Origin: Actinopolyspora biskrensis
GTDB taxonomy: Bacteria; Actinomycetota; Actinomycetes; Mycobacteriales; Pseudonocardiaceae
DNA: 64,000 bases
Assembly: GCF_013408175.1 (NCBI RefSeq)
Contig: NZ_JACBYW010000007.1
Location: forward strand, 186,001 to 250,000
Direction of reading: 5' to 3'
Shown here piece by piece: positions 46,592 through 55,508 of the stretch. Made by a program: the position numbers and the translations under genes. Below the pieces are notes generated by a model that worked only from the letters and a program-made list of their open reading frames with translations, searched no databases and was not told the origin of the DNA. Within the stretch, counting starts at the first letter, position 1. Each line of letters begins with the position of its first letter.

Positions 46592-47953
46592 ATGACGGGC
46601 TCCTCGGCTGCGGAACTGCTGGCGGAGGCCGCATCACCCGCCGATCTGGTCGCGGCCCGGATCCAGATGGCCCTGTCACTGGGCTGGCACATCGTGATCG
46701 CCTGCTTCGGGGTGGGCATGCCCGCGATCACGGTCTTCGCGGAGTGGCGCGGCAACCGCACCGGGGACGAGGTGTACCGGCTGCTCGCCCAGCGCTGGGC
46801 CAAGGCGATGGGCGTGCTCTTCGCAGTGGGCGCGGTCTCGGGCACGATCCTGAGCTTCGAGATGGGTGTGCTGTGGCCCGGCATGATGGACACCTACGGG
46901 CAGGTCATCGGGCTTCCGTTCACTCTGGAGGGATTCGCCTTCTTCATCGAGGCGATCTTCCTCGGGATCTACCTCTACGCCTGGGACAGGCTCTCGCCCC
47001 GAGTTCACGTGCTGACCGGCATCCCCGTCTGCGTCGCCGGAGTGGCCTCGGCGTTCTTCGTCGTGACGGCCAACGCCTGGATGAACCAGCCCAGGGGGTT
47101 CGACCTGGAGAACGGCCGCGTGGTTCAGGTCGAGCCGTGGGCGGCCATGTTCAACCCTGCTGCCTGGCCGCAGACCGTGCACATGATCATAGCCGCTTTC
47201 ATGGTGGCAGGTTTCGGCATGGCCGCCGTTTACGCCGCGGCGCTCCTGCGCGGTAGCCGCGAGCGCTACCACCGGCTCGGCTTCCTGATTCCCTTCACGG
47301 TCGGCGCCGTGCTCACACCGGTGCAGATAGGAGTGGGGGACTGGGCCGCGAAGTTCCTCGCCGAGAACCAGCCGATCAAGCTCGCGGCCATCGAGGGCGT
47401 TTACGAAACCGCGCGCAACGTTCCGCTGCACATCGGTGGTGTCTACCAGCAGGGCGAGCTGCGGTACGCGCTCGAGATCCCCAACGGTCTCTCGCTGCTG
47501 GCCCACTGGAACCCGAACGGGCGAATCCTCGGTCTGGCCGAGGCCGCCGCGGAGAACCGACCACCGGTCAACATCGTGCACTGGTCCTTCCAGATGATGG
47601 TCGCGATCGGGTTCGGACTGCTGCTGCTCGGCATCTGGTGCGGTCTCGTCTGGTGGCGGCGCAGGAGCTTTCCGCGCAACCGGGTCTTTCTGGCCCTGGC
47701 GACCGCGGCGGGTTTCGCCGCCCCGCTGGCGCTGGAGTTCGGTTGGATCACCACCGAGGTGGGGCGCCAGCCGTGGATCGTCTGGGGCAGGATGCGCACT
47801 GCCGAAGCCGTCACCCCCGTGCCGGGGCTCTACGGCGGGCTGCTGGCCGTGGCCGTGGTGTACCTCGTGATGACCGTCGCCACCATCTACGTGCTGAGGC
47901 GATTGGCCCGGGCCCCGCTGGCCCCGCAGGAACACGACGAGGAACACGCATGA
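46592..47953 (+). CDS. cydA: Cytochrome bd-type oxidase subunit I
   Basis: 453 aa, about nine membrane helices. It contains SLGWHIVIACFGVG (haem-ligand His), FEMGVLWPG (Glu in proton path) and GDWAAKFLAENQPIKLAAIEG (quinol-binding segment). The Q loop after it is short, the form typical of cyanide-insensitive quinol oxidases and of Gram-positive CydA. It oxidises menaquinol and reduces O2 without pumping protons. Overlaps cydB by 4 bp (ATGA). No cydDC transporter follows. The ATG at 46592 lacks a strong ribosome binding site. Confidence 0.93.
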   Translation: MTGSSAAELLAEAASPADLVAARIQMALSLGWHIVIACFGVGMPAITVFAEWRGNRTGDEVYRLLAQRWAKAMGVLFAVGAVSGTILSFEMGVLWPGMMDTYGQVIGLPFTLEGFAFFIEAIFLGIYLYAWDRLSPRVHVLTGIPVCVAGVASAFFVVTANAWMNQPRGFDLENGRVVQVEPWAAMFNPAAWPQTVHMIIAAFMVAGFGMAAVYAAALLRGSRERYHRLGFLIPFTVGAVLTPVQIGVGDWAAKFLAENQPIKLAAIEGVYETARNVPLHIGGVYQQGELRYALEIPNGLSLLAHWNPNGRILGLAEAAAENRPPVNIVHWSFQMMVAIGFGLLLLGIWCGLVWWRRRSFPRNRVFLALATAAGFAAPLALEFGWITTEVGRQPWIVWGRMRTAEAVTPVPGLYGGLLAVAVVYLVMTVATIYVLRRLARAPLAPQEHDEEHA

Positions 47954-48978
47954 GTCTCGCGGAGCTGATGATCGCGGTGATGTGGGCGGGATTGACCGCC
48001 TACGTGCTGCTGGGCGGTGCCGATTTCGGCGGTGGTTTCTGGGACCTGCTGGCCGGAGGCACGCGGAAGGGGGCCGAGCAGCGGGACCTCATCAACCACT
48101 CGATCGGTCCGGTCTGGGAGGCCAACCACGTCTGGCTGATATTCGTCATCGTGCTGTGCTGGACCGGTTTCCCCGAGGTCTTCGCGGCCGTGTCCTCCAC
48201 CATGTACATCCCGCTGACCCTGGTGGCGCTGGGCATCATCGCCAGGGGGGCGGCCTTCGCGTTCCGCAAGGCCAGCACGGAGCTCGGCCATCGCCGGGTC
48301 TACGGGTTCGCCTTCGCGCTGTCCTCGGTGCTGACCCCGTTCTTCCTCGGCACCGTCGCGGGGGGCATCGCTTCCGGGAGGACGCCCGCTGGGATCGCGG
48401 CCGGGGATCTCGTCGGCAGCTGGATCAATCCCACCTCCGCGCTGGGAGGGGTTCTCGCGGTGGCGGTCGCGGCCTACCTCGCGGCGGTGTTCCTGTGCGC
48501 CGATGCCCGCAGGGAGGGGGCGGACGCGCTGGCCGAGACGTTTCGACGCAAGGCTCTCGGAACAGCGGCGGTCACCGGCGTGGTCGCGCTCGGTGGCATA
48601 GCGGTGCTCCACGCGGACGCTCCCCGGCTGTACTCGGGACTCGTCGGCAAGGGGCTGCCGCTGATCCTCGTTTCGGTGCTCGGAGGGGTGGCCTCGCTCG
48701 CTTTGCTGCTGCGCAGAAGGTATCTGCCTTCCCGGGTAGCGGCGGCGGTCGCGGTGGCGGCCCTGCTGTGGGGGTGGGCCGTGGCCCAGTACCCGTTGGT
48801 GTTGCTGCCGGACACCACCATCGAGGAGGCCGCCGCCCAACCGGCCGTTCTGCGGGTGGGCCTGGTGGTCACCCTGGTCGGGGCCGTGCTGCTGCTTCCC
48901 TCGCTGTGGTGGATGTTCAGCCTGTTCCAGCGTGAGCAACCGCACACGCCCGGCCGGGGGGCGAGCGCTTCCGAGTAG
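47950..48978 (+). CDS. cydB: Cytochrome bd-type oxidase subunit II
   Basis: 342 aa, about eight helices, starting MSLAELMIAVMWAGLTAYVLLGGADFGGGFWDLL, the CydB signature. GPVWEANHVWLIFVIVLCWTGFP also matches the family. It forms the heterodimer with CydA. Translationally coupled to cydA. Followed by a 1.4 kb region without genes. Confidence 0.94.
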   Translation: MSLAELMIAVMWAGLTAYVLLGGADFGGGFWDLLAGGTRKGAEQRDLINHSIGPVWEANHVWLIFVIVLCWTGFPEVFAAVSSTMYIPLTLVALGIIARGAAFAFRKASTELGHRRVYGFAFALSSVLTPFFLGTVAGGIASGRTPAGIAAGDLVGSWINPTSALGGVLAVAVAAYLAAVFLCADARREGADALAETFRRKALGTAAVTGVVALGGIAVLHADAPRLYSGLVGKGLPLILVSVLGGVASLALLLRRRYLPSRVAAAVAVAALLWGWAVAQYPLVLLPDTTIEEAAAQPAVLRVGLVVTLVGAVLLLPSLWWMFSLFQREQPHTPGRGASASE

Positions 48979-49257
48979 CGGCGGGGGCGGACCGGGCGAC
49001 GACTGCGGGGGTTCCGGTGCGACGTTGCTCGAGGAGGAGGATCGGTCGGTCCCGCTGTAAACGGGGTGTCACGGGGTGACCGCCGGTGACGCGGCCAGGG
49101 GAGGGCCAGGTCGTGTCACCGGTCCCCCGACGAGCGGTGCCGGTTCCTGGCACCGGCTCGGCGACGCGTCGCACACCGTGGGACGCCGAACCGCCCGGCG
49201 AGGAGACTCCGTCCTGATTCGCGTCCGGGGGCGGTCGGAGAAACCTCGCCCTCGGGC

Positions 49258-49285
49258 GGAGCTTCTCTCGAGAAGGAGAAGCTCC
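49258..49285. repeat. 10 bp inverted repeat
   Basis: GGAGCTTCTC and GAGAAGCTCC with an 8 nt loop, about 280 bp after cydB; possible terminator of cydAB or remnant. Confidence 0.6.
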
Positions 49286-50239
49286 ATCGTGTTCTCCGTG
49301 GCGTGGAACACAACTTTCGTGCCCGTTCCGGGCGGGAGCGGAAATTATTCCGAGGTCGGATTTCTTCGCGGAGCGGTTTCGCGTCGATTCCCGTTCGACT
49401 CGTTCGCCGTGTTCCGCTCGTCGGCCACACGGTCGGGGGAGGTCGTGCCGAGCGGGGGCACGAGGTGGAAGTTCCTGGTGAGGCGGATCGCCGAGTGCGG
49501 GGGGGAACACCCGTGGAGCTCGTGGGACCGTGTAATACGATCCTGCCGTGCGGTGAGATTCGTGGGCTCTGCTCCTCGCCGCGGGATCGAGTCGTGTGGC
49601 CAGACCGGAGGTTTCGAAGGTGGCCCACTGCTGGGGCGGTGCGAATGGGGGAGGGTGTTCCGTGCGGGATTTCCCGAGGGATTTTTCCGGAAACTGTTTA
49701 CGGTGGTTCGTCATTCGATCCGGGGGATCGCTTCCTGTTCCCGCGGAGGGGGCCTTCGGCGTGACCACTCCGGAAACCGGGGCGACGAACTCCCGCTCGG
49801 CCGGTCCGTGGAACTCCGGCGCTGTCCGTGGAGGTCCGGTGGGCCGTGCGCCGTGTCTCCCGTCGCGTCGGTGAGTCGTCCGGTCCGGAGCTCCGGGGCC
49901 GTTCGTTCGGCGCGGCCCCTCGTCCTGGTCGGGGATTTCCCGTGAGCACGCGGAGTTCTTCCCGGGGATGAGCGGCGGAGCCGGTTCGCGCGCCCTGCCG
50001 GGGCGGGGCGTCGCTCGTTCCGGTGGCCGTTCCGCTCGGCGGAGCGATGCTTGGCCGGGGACCCCGTTCCGCCGAGTGCGACCGGAGCTCGCGTCCGTAC
50101 GGTGTGGACCGGTCGCGTACCCGGAGACCGTGTGGGGGCGATCGTCCGGAGTGGTAGAACCCGTGTTCATGGCGCGTGTGCTTCCGCGCGGGAAGCTCGT
50201 GGATGATGTGACGGTTCGGTGATCGCAGGTGAACAATGG

Positions 50240-50263
50240 CAGTTCCTCCGCACGGAGGAACTG
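50240..50263 (+). promoter_or_regulatory. Perfect hairpin upstream of the SLATT gene
   Basis: CAGTTCCTCC-GCAC-GGAGGAACTG is a perfect 10 bp stem with a 4 nt loop, followed by a T-rich GTTGTGTTATT. It may act as a terminator or attenuator in front of the membrane protein gene, whose start is about 105 bp downstream. Confidence 0.5.
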
Positions 50264-50367
50264 AGTGCGTTGTGTTATTCGACCAGCCCGGGCGTCACCC
50301 CGTCAGCCGATTGCAGTAACGCTGTTGAGCTATTTCGATCACAGTGACGCCGTGAAGGGATCGTGTG

Positions 50368-51198
50368 ATGAGCAGTACCGAGGTCAGTACGGGGATAGTC
50401 GGAGGAGGTGTGCTCTCCGCCGATTCGGCCCCTGATGACGTCGCGCGACGCATCGCGGACCTCTCCGAACAGGTGCATCGGGCACTGCTGTTACGACGTT
50501 TGCTGGTCGTGTGGGCCATTCCCGGGAACGGAGTCCTGATCGCGCTCGCTTTGGGGGACCTCGTGTTGCGGGGGACCCCTGTTTGGTGGTTGACGACACT
50601 CGTCTCGGTGATACTGGTGATCTCCGTAGTGGGGTCGGTCTTCCTGCTGTACCGCCAGTACTTCAGGGTACGCGGTATGGCGATCGAACTGCGGGAGTTG
50701 AATCAGGCGCGTCGCGAGCAGTTGCTCGACGACATGGACTCCGGTGACCTGCTGGCCACGCACAAGCGCTATCGCGTGTACCTGCCGGACGCCGTCCGGG
50801 CGTACCGCAGGCAGGCTCGTCGTTACCGGTGTGCCAACAATGCGCTGCAACTGGTGGTCATAGCCGGGTCCATCGTGACCGCGGTGGTGGCGGCCGCTTC
50901 GGTCTCGATGGTGACCGCCCGCTGGTCGGCTGTCGTGCTGAGTCTCGTGGTGGCGTTGACCGCGGCCGTGTCCGGTTACGGCAAGTACCGGGAACGCAGC
51001 GTGAATTTGCAGGTGACCGCTGATGCTTTGGAGCGCGAGTACCATTCGGTGGAGCTCCGCGTGGGCAAGTACGGTCGTTTCGAGGACGAGCGGGCCGCCT
51101 ACGCGGAATTCGCTCACGAAGCCGAGGTGTTGTTGGACGAGCACGCCAAGCGTCAGCAGCAGGTGGGGCCCGCTGTGCTACCGGACAATCTAGTTTGA
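50368..51198 (+). CDS. SLATT/DUF4231-like four-helix membrane protein
   Basis: 276 aa. Two membrane hairpins are visible: LLVVWAIPGNGVLIALALGDLVL with WWLTTLVSVILVISVVGSVFLLY, then LQLVVIAGSIVTAVVAAASVSMV with WSAVVLSLVVALTAAVSGYG. After the second pair come YRERSVNLQVTADALEREY and DERAAYAEFAHEAEVLLDEHA, which resemble the conserved C-terminal part of SLATT (DUF4231) effectors. SLATT proteins are predicted pore-forming effectors in nucleotide-signal conflict systems, usually beside a sensor or cyclase. None is adjacent here. AAGGGA lies 8 nt before the ATG. Assignment is by pattern recognition and needs a profile search. Confidence 0.65.
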   Translation: MSSTEVSTGIVGGGVLSADSAPDDVARRIADLSEQVHRALLLRRLLVVWAIPGNGVLIALALGDLVLRGTPVWWLTTLVSVILVISVVGSVFLLYRQYFRVRGMAIELRELNQARREQLLDDMDSGDLLATHKRYRVYLPDAVRAYRRQARRYRCANNALQLVVIAGSIVTAVVAAASVSMVTARWSAVVLSLVVALTAAVSGYGKYRERSVNLQVTADALEREYHSVELRVGKYGRFEDERAAYAEFAHEAEVLLDEHAKRQQQVGPAVLPDNLV

Positions 51199-51373
51199 CC
51201 TGATCGAGTGAACTGGTCGCTATTGAGGCTGTATTGAGGAGTTCCTGGGGATGTCCGTAATCACATTTCGTGCAAATTGATGTATTGGGTGATCGCTGAA
51301 CCGTGTTGAGGGGTGTTTCCGTAGGCTCTGCTTGGCGCGCAGGACCGCCACCTGTGCAGAGAGGAGCTAGGCG

Positions 51374-51805
51374 ATGAAACGCACTTTGACCGCGGCAGCC
51401 GCTCTGTTGGCAGGAAGCGCTGGTGCCATCGGTTTCGCGGGCACCGCTTCCGCGGCGGACGGCCCCGAACTGCCCGCCGAGCTGTCGACGGACAACAACG
51501 TGGCCCAGGCCACTTACCACACGGCCGCGACCCTGCAGTCGGCCAAACAGGTCGTCGGAGACGTCGTGCCCGCGCCGGACGCCGCGACGAGCCGCTCCGG
51601 TGATGGCGCTCCCGGCGTGCCCTCCGTGGCCGAGACCGGTGAGTCCGTCGGCGACCTGTTGAACGCTCCGCCGGTGGACAAGGCGGGCGACGCGCTCCAG
51701 GAGGGCGTGAGCGGCCGGGACGGGAACTCCGGTCAGTCCGCGGGTGGACTGCTCGGTGGTGAATCACCTCTCGGCGGGATCCTCGGCAACCTGCCGATCG
51801 GCTGA
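51374..51805 (+). CDS. Small secreted protein, hypothetical
   Basis: 143 aa. A clear signal peptide (MKRTLTAAAALLAGSAGAIGFAGTASA, cleavage after ASA) is followed by an acidic, Pro/Gly-rich mature part with no cysteine. The C-terminus GGLLGGESPLGGILGNLPIG is a glycine-leucine rich tail often seen in actinomycete exported structural peptides. GAGAGGAG lies upstream of the ATG. It is followed by a 50 bp palindrome and the convergent ppa gene. No family assigned. Confidence 0.75.
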   Translation: MKRTLTAAAALLAGSAGAIGFAGTASAADGPELPAELSTDNNVAQATYHTAATLQSAKQVVGDVVPAPDAATSRSGDGAPGVPSVAETGESVGDLLNAPPVDKAGDALQEGVSGRDGNSGQSAGGLLGGESPLGGILGNLPIG

Positions 51806-51829
51806 CTCCGCGCGGGGCGTGCCCGAACA

Positions 51830-51879
51830 CTCGAAAGACGTGGGTCCCCACCGGCCGGTGGGGACCCACGTCTTTCGAG
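51830..51879. terminator. 50 bp perfect palindrome, bidirectional terminator
   Basis: The left half begins CTCGAAAGACGTGGGTCCCC and the right half is its exact complement, 25 bp each with no loop. It lies between convergent genes (secreted protein and ppa) and would form a very stable hairpin in either transcript. Confidence 0.85.
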
Positions 51880-51900
51880 ATCACGACGGAGAGCCGGGAA

Positions 51901-52389
51901 TCAGTGCTCCTGCTCCTTGGCGCGCTCGAACGAGCGCTTGATCTCGGTCTCGGCCTCTTCCCTGCCGACCCAGGTCGCGCCCTCCACGCTCTTCGCGGGC
52001 TCGAGGTCCTTGTAGACCTCGAAGAAGTGCTGGATCTCCAGCCGGTGGAACTCCTGGACGTGGTGGATGTCGCGCATGTGCTCCTGCCGCGGATCGTCGG
52101 CCGGAACACAGATGATCTTGTCGTCGCCGCCCTTCTCGTCGCGCATCCGGAACATTCCGATCGCGCGCGCGCTGATCAGGCAGCCGGGGAAGGTCGGCTC
52201 CTGCACGAGCACGAGCGCGTCCAGCGGGTCCCCGTCCTCGCCGAGGGTCTCCTCGATGAATCCGTAGTCGGCCGGATACTGGGTGGCGGTGAACAGCGTC
52301 CGGTCGAGACGGATCCGGCCCGTCTTGTGGTCCACCTCGTACTTGTTGCGGTTCCCCTTGGGGATCTCGATCATGACGTCGAAGTCCAC
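51901..52389 (-). CDS. ppa: Inorganic pyrophosphatase
   Basis: 162 aa soluble family I enzyme that hydrolyses PPi with Mg2+ to drive biosynthesis. Motifs are [33 protein letters not shown] (the DxDPxD metal site) and [11 protein letters not shown] (Lys). GTG at 52389 has GAGGA 5 nt upstream; longer frames to 52683 are not supported. Order ppa-dacB-DUF2342-tilS-hpt matches Rv3628-Rv3624c. Confidence 0.96.
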   Translation of the reverse strand: MDFDVMIEIPKGNRNKYEVDHKTGRIRLDRTLFTATQYPADYGFIEETLGEDGDPLDALVLVQEPTFPGCLISARAIGMFRMRDEKGGDDKIICVPADDPRQEHMRDIHHVQEFHRLEIQHFFEVYKDLEPAKSVEGATWVGREEAETEIKRSFERAKEQEH

Positions 52390-53072
52390 GCGGTTCCTCA
52401 TTCGTCCTGACGGTGTTTCGGACGGCGACCTGTCGTGCGGTCCGCCGACCGCTCGAATGTCGCCGGAACGGCCGTGCCGTTCCCGGCCGTTGCTCGGGGG
52501 GGTCCCCGATCGCCCGCCTGTGGCGGACCATCCGACGTGAGGCCCGACCGGAGCGGCCCGGTGGCCGAACGGTCGACCATCGCCGGTCGCCGGTGGAGTG
52601 CGCGTACAGCCTAATAGGGCTTCGCCGGGCGTGTTTGTTCGGTCGTCCCGGCTCGGTGCTCCGGCATGGCGGTGCCTGAGCACCGCCCCCGTTCGCGTGT
52701 GCCGTAGCGGGCCCTTCCGCGTGGGTGGCCCCGTACCGGGTGTTCCTCCGGAGATCCGGACCGAACATCCGGCGGGAGCGCCCGTCCCGCCCGTGCTGTG
52801 TAGGTTTCATCACACCGCGGGGCGCCCCGGGGCGGGCCGCCACACGGCACCGGCGAGATCGCGGGGCGACACTCGGCCGTGCCGAGCGGATCTCTCCATC
52901 GGACTCCAGAGTTCATCGTTCATCGGATCGCTTCCGGACCGGGTGTGGCCGTACCGCTCCCTCCTCTCGGCGCATCTAGTGTGGAGCAAGTCAGCCGTCC
53001 CAGCCGCATGACAGTGCGCGAGATCGCACAAGCGAGCCGGTGAACCGTCGAGTAACCCCTCGAGGAGGTCCC
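52390..53072. other. Divergent intergenic region between ppa and dacB
   Basis: 683 bp with no convincing gene. GTGCG-CGAGAT-CGCAC (about 53014-53029) is a short dyad shortly upstream of dacB. The GAGGAGG before the TTG at 53073 belongs to dacB. Confidence 0.5.
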
Positions 53073-55265
53073 TTGTCCGATCCCCAGGCTCCGACGGGCG
53101 AGACGGGCGATCACGGGGAGGTCGACTCGTCCGCGGACACCGCAGCGGAATCGTCCACCTCCCCGGGGGAGCACGACGCCACCGGCACGAGTGAGGAGCA
53201 GGACCCGTTCGGCTGGCCCGCCGAGGACCCGGAGAGCACCCCCGGGAAAGCGGACGAGAGCGGGGCCGAAGGGCCCGACCCCGAGTGGCCGGAGCACGAC
53301 GAGGCCCCCGTCGAGAGCACTCAGCGGTTGGAAGCCGTCGGTCGCGCGTCGGAGACGCACGCGGAGGGGACGGGAGCCGGGGAGTCCGGCCCGGACGACC
53401 CCGATTCCGACCCGCCGACCGTGCAGCTGGCCGCCGTCCCACCTTCGGTCGGGGAGGAACCTCCTTCGGGCGGGACCGCTCCCCCGGACGAGCGGTCGGC
53501 CGTCGAATCGTCGGAGGCGGCGGCCCCCGGTTCCTCCGGAGCCACGCGCCCGGCCGATCCGGCCGATTTCGGCATGCCGCCGGGAGGAGCCTCGCGCGGC
53601 GCCCCCCGGCTGCTGGGCGTCGCCGGTGCGCGTGCCGTTCCCGGACCGGCGCGTGCGGTGGGAGACGGCGGAGACGGTGCTGCCGCGGACACCTCCGCGG
53701 TGAGCTCCGGGACGGACTCGTCGGCGGAAACCGCCTCCACCGGCGAGGGGGACGCCGGCGGGGGCGTCGGGCGGGAACCCGACACGGGGACTTCGCGGGG
53801 TGATCCCCCGGAGGTGGCCGGTCCGGGCGGGGACTCCGGTTCCGGTGGGGGGTCCGCCGGGGAGCCCGGCGGGAAGCGGGCTCGCGGACGCATGGGCCGC
53901 AAAAGCGTGATCACCGCGGTTTCCCTGGTCGGTGTGATCGTGCTCGGAGCCGCGGCCGTGCTGGGAGGTACGGTCTGGTTCGGTGACGTGCTGAGCCCCC
54001 GAGCGGACGCTCCCGCACCGGTCCGGCTGAACCCCTCCGTCAGCGGACTGGACTCCTCGGCGCGGATGCCGACGAAGCAGGGGCTCTCGCGAGCGCTCGA
54101 GGAAGTGGTGTCGGACCCGGCTCTGAACGACCTCGGGGGGACCGTCCTCGACTCCAGGACGGGGAAGGTGCTGTGGAGCCGGGACGCTGACCGCAGCATG
54201 GTTCCGGCCTCGACCAACAAGCTGCTCACGTCGTGTGCCGCGCTGCTGGCCGTCGACCACGATTTCCGCTTCAGCACCAAGGTCGTGCGCGGGCAGGACC
54301 CCGGAAGCGTCGTCCTCGTCGGAGGCGGTGACCCGACACTGTCCGCACTGCCGGAGGGGCGGAGCTCGGTCTACCCGGACGCGGCGCGGCTGGACGAGCT
54401 GGTGCGCAAGATCCGTTCGAGCACGTCGGGCGAGATCAGCTCCGTGAAGGTGGACGTGAGTCGTTACAGCGGCCCCACCCTCGCCGCCGAGTGGGAGCGG
54501 GGAGACGTGGCGAACGGCTACATCGCCCCCGTCCGCCCGGTGATGCTCGACGGCGGACGCGAGGACCCGACGGACATACACAGCCCGCGCAGCGAGCACC
54601 CGGCCCTCGACGCGGCCCGCGAACTCGCCTCCCGGCTGGGGGCGCCGACCGAGTCGGTGAGCACGACCACGATGCGGGGGAGCACCTCCACGCTCGCCGA
54701 GGTCCGATCCCCTCCGCTGCGGGACCTGGTGCGCAAACTGCTGCGGGACTCGGACAACGTGCTGGCCGAGGCCGTGGCGCGGCAGGTGGCGGTGACCACG
54801 GGGCACGAGCCCTCCTTCTCCGGCGCCGTGCGCGCGGTGCGTTCCGTCCTCGAGCGCAACGGTTTCGACCTGAGCGGGGTCGACCTCGTCGACGGAAGCG
54901 GGCTGTCCGACACCGATCGGTTGACCCCGAGGCTGCTGGGTGAGCTTCTGCGGACGGCCAGCGCTCCCGCCGACGGTCCGTCCGGGCGCAGCGCCAGGCT
55001 GCGGCCGGTGTTGACCGCTGTTCCCATCGCGGGCGCCAGCGGCAGTCTGGCCGGGCGCTACGACGGCCCCGCTTCGGAAGCGCGTGGTTGGGTCAGGGCC
55101 AAGACCGGAACGCTCACCGGGGCGAACGCCCTGGCGGGGACCGTGGTCACCGCGGACGGCAGACTGCTGAGCTTCGCGTTCCTCTCGAACGGGAGCCAGC
55201 CGAACGAGGCGCGCCCCGCTCTGGACCGAGTGGCCGCGAAACTGCGCTCCTGCGGCTGTCGCTGA
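53073..55265 (+). CDS. dacB: D-alanyl-D-alanine carboxypeptidase (PBP4/DacB type)
   Basis: 730 aa. About 270 residues of acidic, Pro/Ser/Gly-rich, probably disordered cytoplasmic tail precede one membrane helix (SVITAVSLVGVIVLGAAAVLGG). The extracellular penicillin-binding domain has STNK (Ser about 380), SDN (about 565) and KTGT (about 677). It trims or hydrolyses peptidoglycan stem peptides. The TTG start has GAGGAGG at about 5 nt; GTG at 53040 would add 11 residues but lacks a ribosome binding site. The long tail is a point of difference from mycobacterial DacB1. Confidence 0.92.
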   Translation: MSDPQAPTGETGDHGEVDSSADTAAESSTSPGEHDATGTSEEQDPFGWPAEDPESTPGKADESGAEGPDPEWPEHDEAPVESTQRLEAVGRASETHAEGTGAGESGPDDPDSDPPTVQLAAVPPSVGEEPPSGGTAPPDERSAVESSEAAAPGSSGATRPADPADFGMPPGGASRGAPRLLGVAGARAVPGPARAVGDGGDGAAADTSAVSSGTDSSAETASTGEGDAGGGVGREPDTGTSRGDPPEVAGPGGDSGSGGGSAGEPGGKRARGRMGRKSVITAVSLVGVIVLGAAAVLGGTVWFGDVLSPRADAPAPVRLNPSVSGLDSSARMPTKQGLSRALEEVVSDPALNDLGGTVLDSRTGKVLWSRDADRSMVPASTNKLLTSCAALLAVDHDFRFSTKVVRGQDPGSVVLVGGGDPTLSALPEGRSSVYPDAARLDELVRKIRSSTSGEISSVKVDVSRYSGPTLAAEWERGDVANGYIAPVRPVMLDGGREDPTDIHSPRSEHPALDAARELASRLGAPTESVSTTTMRGSTSTLAEVRSPPLRDLVRKLLRDSDNVLAEAVARQVAVTTGHEPSFSGAVRAVRSVLERNGFDLSGVDLVDGSGLSDTDRLTPRLLGELLRTASAPADGPSGRSARLRPVLTAVPIAGASGSLAGRYDGPASEARGWVRAKTGTLTGANALAGTVVTADGRLLSFAFLSNGSQPNEARPALDRVAAKLRSCGCR

Positions 55266-55379
55266 AGCCCGTTTCGACGGCTTCCCGGAAGAAGCGCGGT
55301 TCCACTGCTCGTGACGGGGCTTCGCGCGGCTGGTCGGGCAGCCGTCACGTGAGTCGGCGCTTTGCCGCGTTGGGCCGCC

Positions 55380-55426
55380 GCTACCCGATGCCGGGGACCC
55401 CGCGGCCGGGCGCGGGCTGAGGTTCC
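55380..55426 (+). repeat. Dispersed repeat, copy E
   Basis: GCTACCCGATGCCGGGG, divergent middle, GGTTCC. The flank GAGCAAACCGAGCC after it is shared with copy A, so the mobile or duplicated unit is longer than 47 bp. It lies in the gap between dacB and the DUF2342 gene. Confidence 0.75.
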
Positions 55427-55495
55427 GCCGAATGAGCCGCCGAGCAAACCGAGCCGCGGGCCCTCCAAAGGTTCGCTGCCGGGCTCGTACGCGGG

Positions 55496-55501
55496 TAGGG
55501 T
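55496..55501 (+). promoter_or_regulatory. -10 element of DUF2342 gene (leaderless)
   Basis: TAGGGT lies 7 nt before the GTG at 55509, no ribosome binding site. Confidence 0.5.
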
Positions 55502-55508
55502 CAGTTCT

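Larger units (their letters stand above)
48979..50367. other. 1.4 kb region without recognisable genes
   Basis: Open frames exist on both strands but none has a recognisable protein, ribosome binding site or coherent third-position bias. The plus strand is rich in G over C. Two perfect hairpins are present: 49258-49285 and 50240-50263. It may be decayed genes, a long untranslated region or an integration scar. Confidence 0.55.

Noticed and set aside
49076-49945. 289 codon open frame downstream of cydB
   Set aside because: Rich in Arg, Gly and Ser with no domain, no ribosome binding site and overlapped by open frames in other phases; typical of chance frames in GC-rich DNA.
48917-50236. 439 codon minus-strand frame over the same region
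   Set aside because: Pro/Arg/Thr-rich chance frame that runs into the end of cydB.
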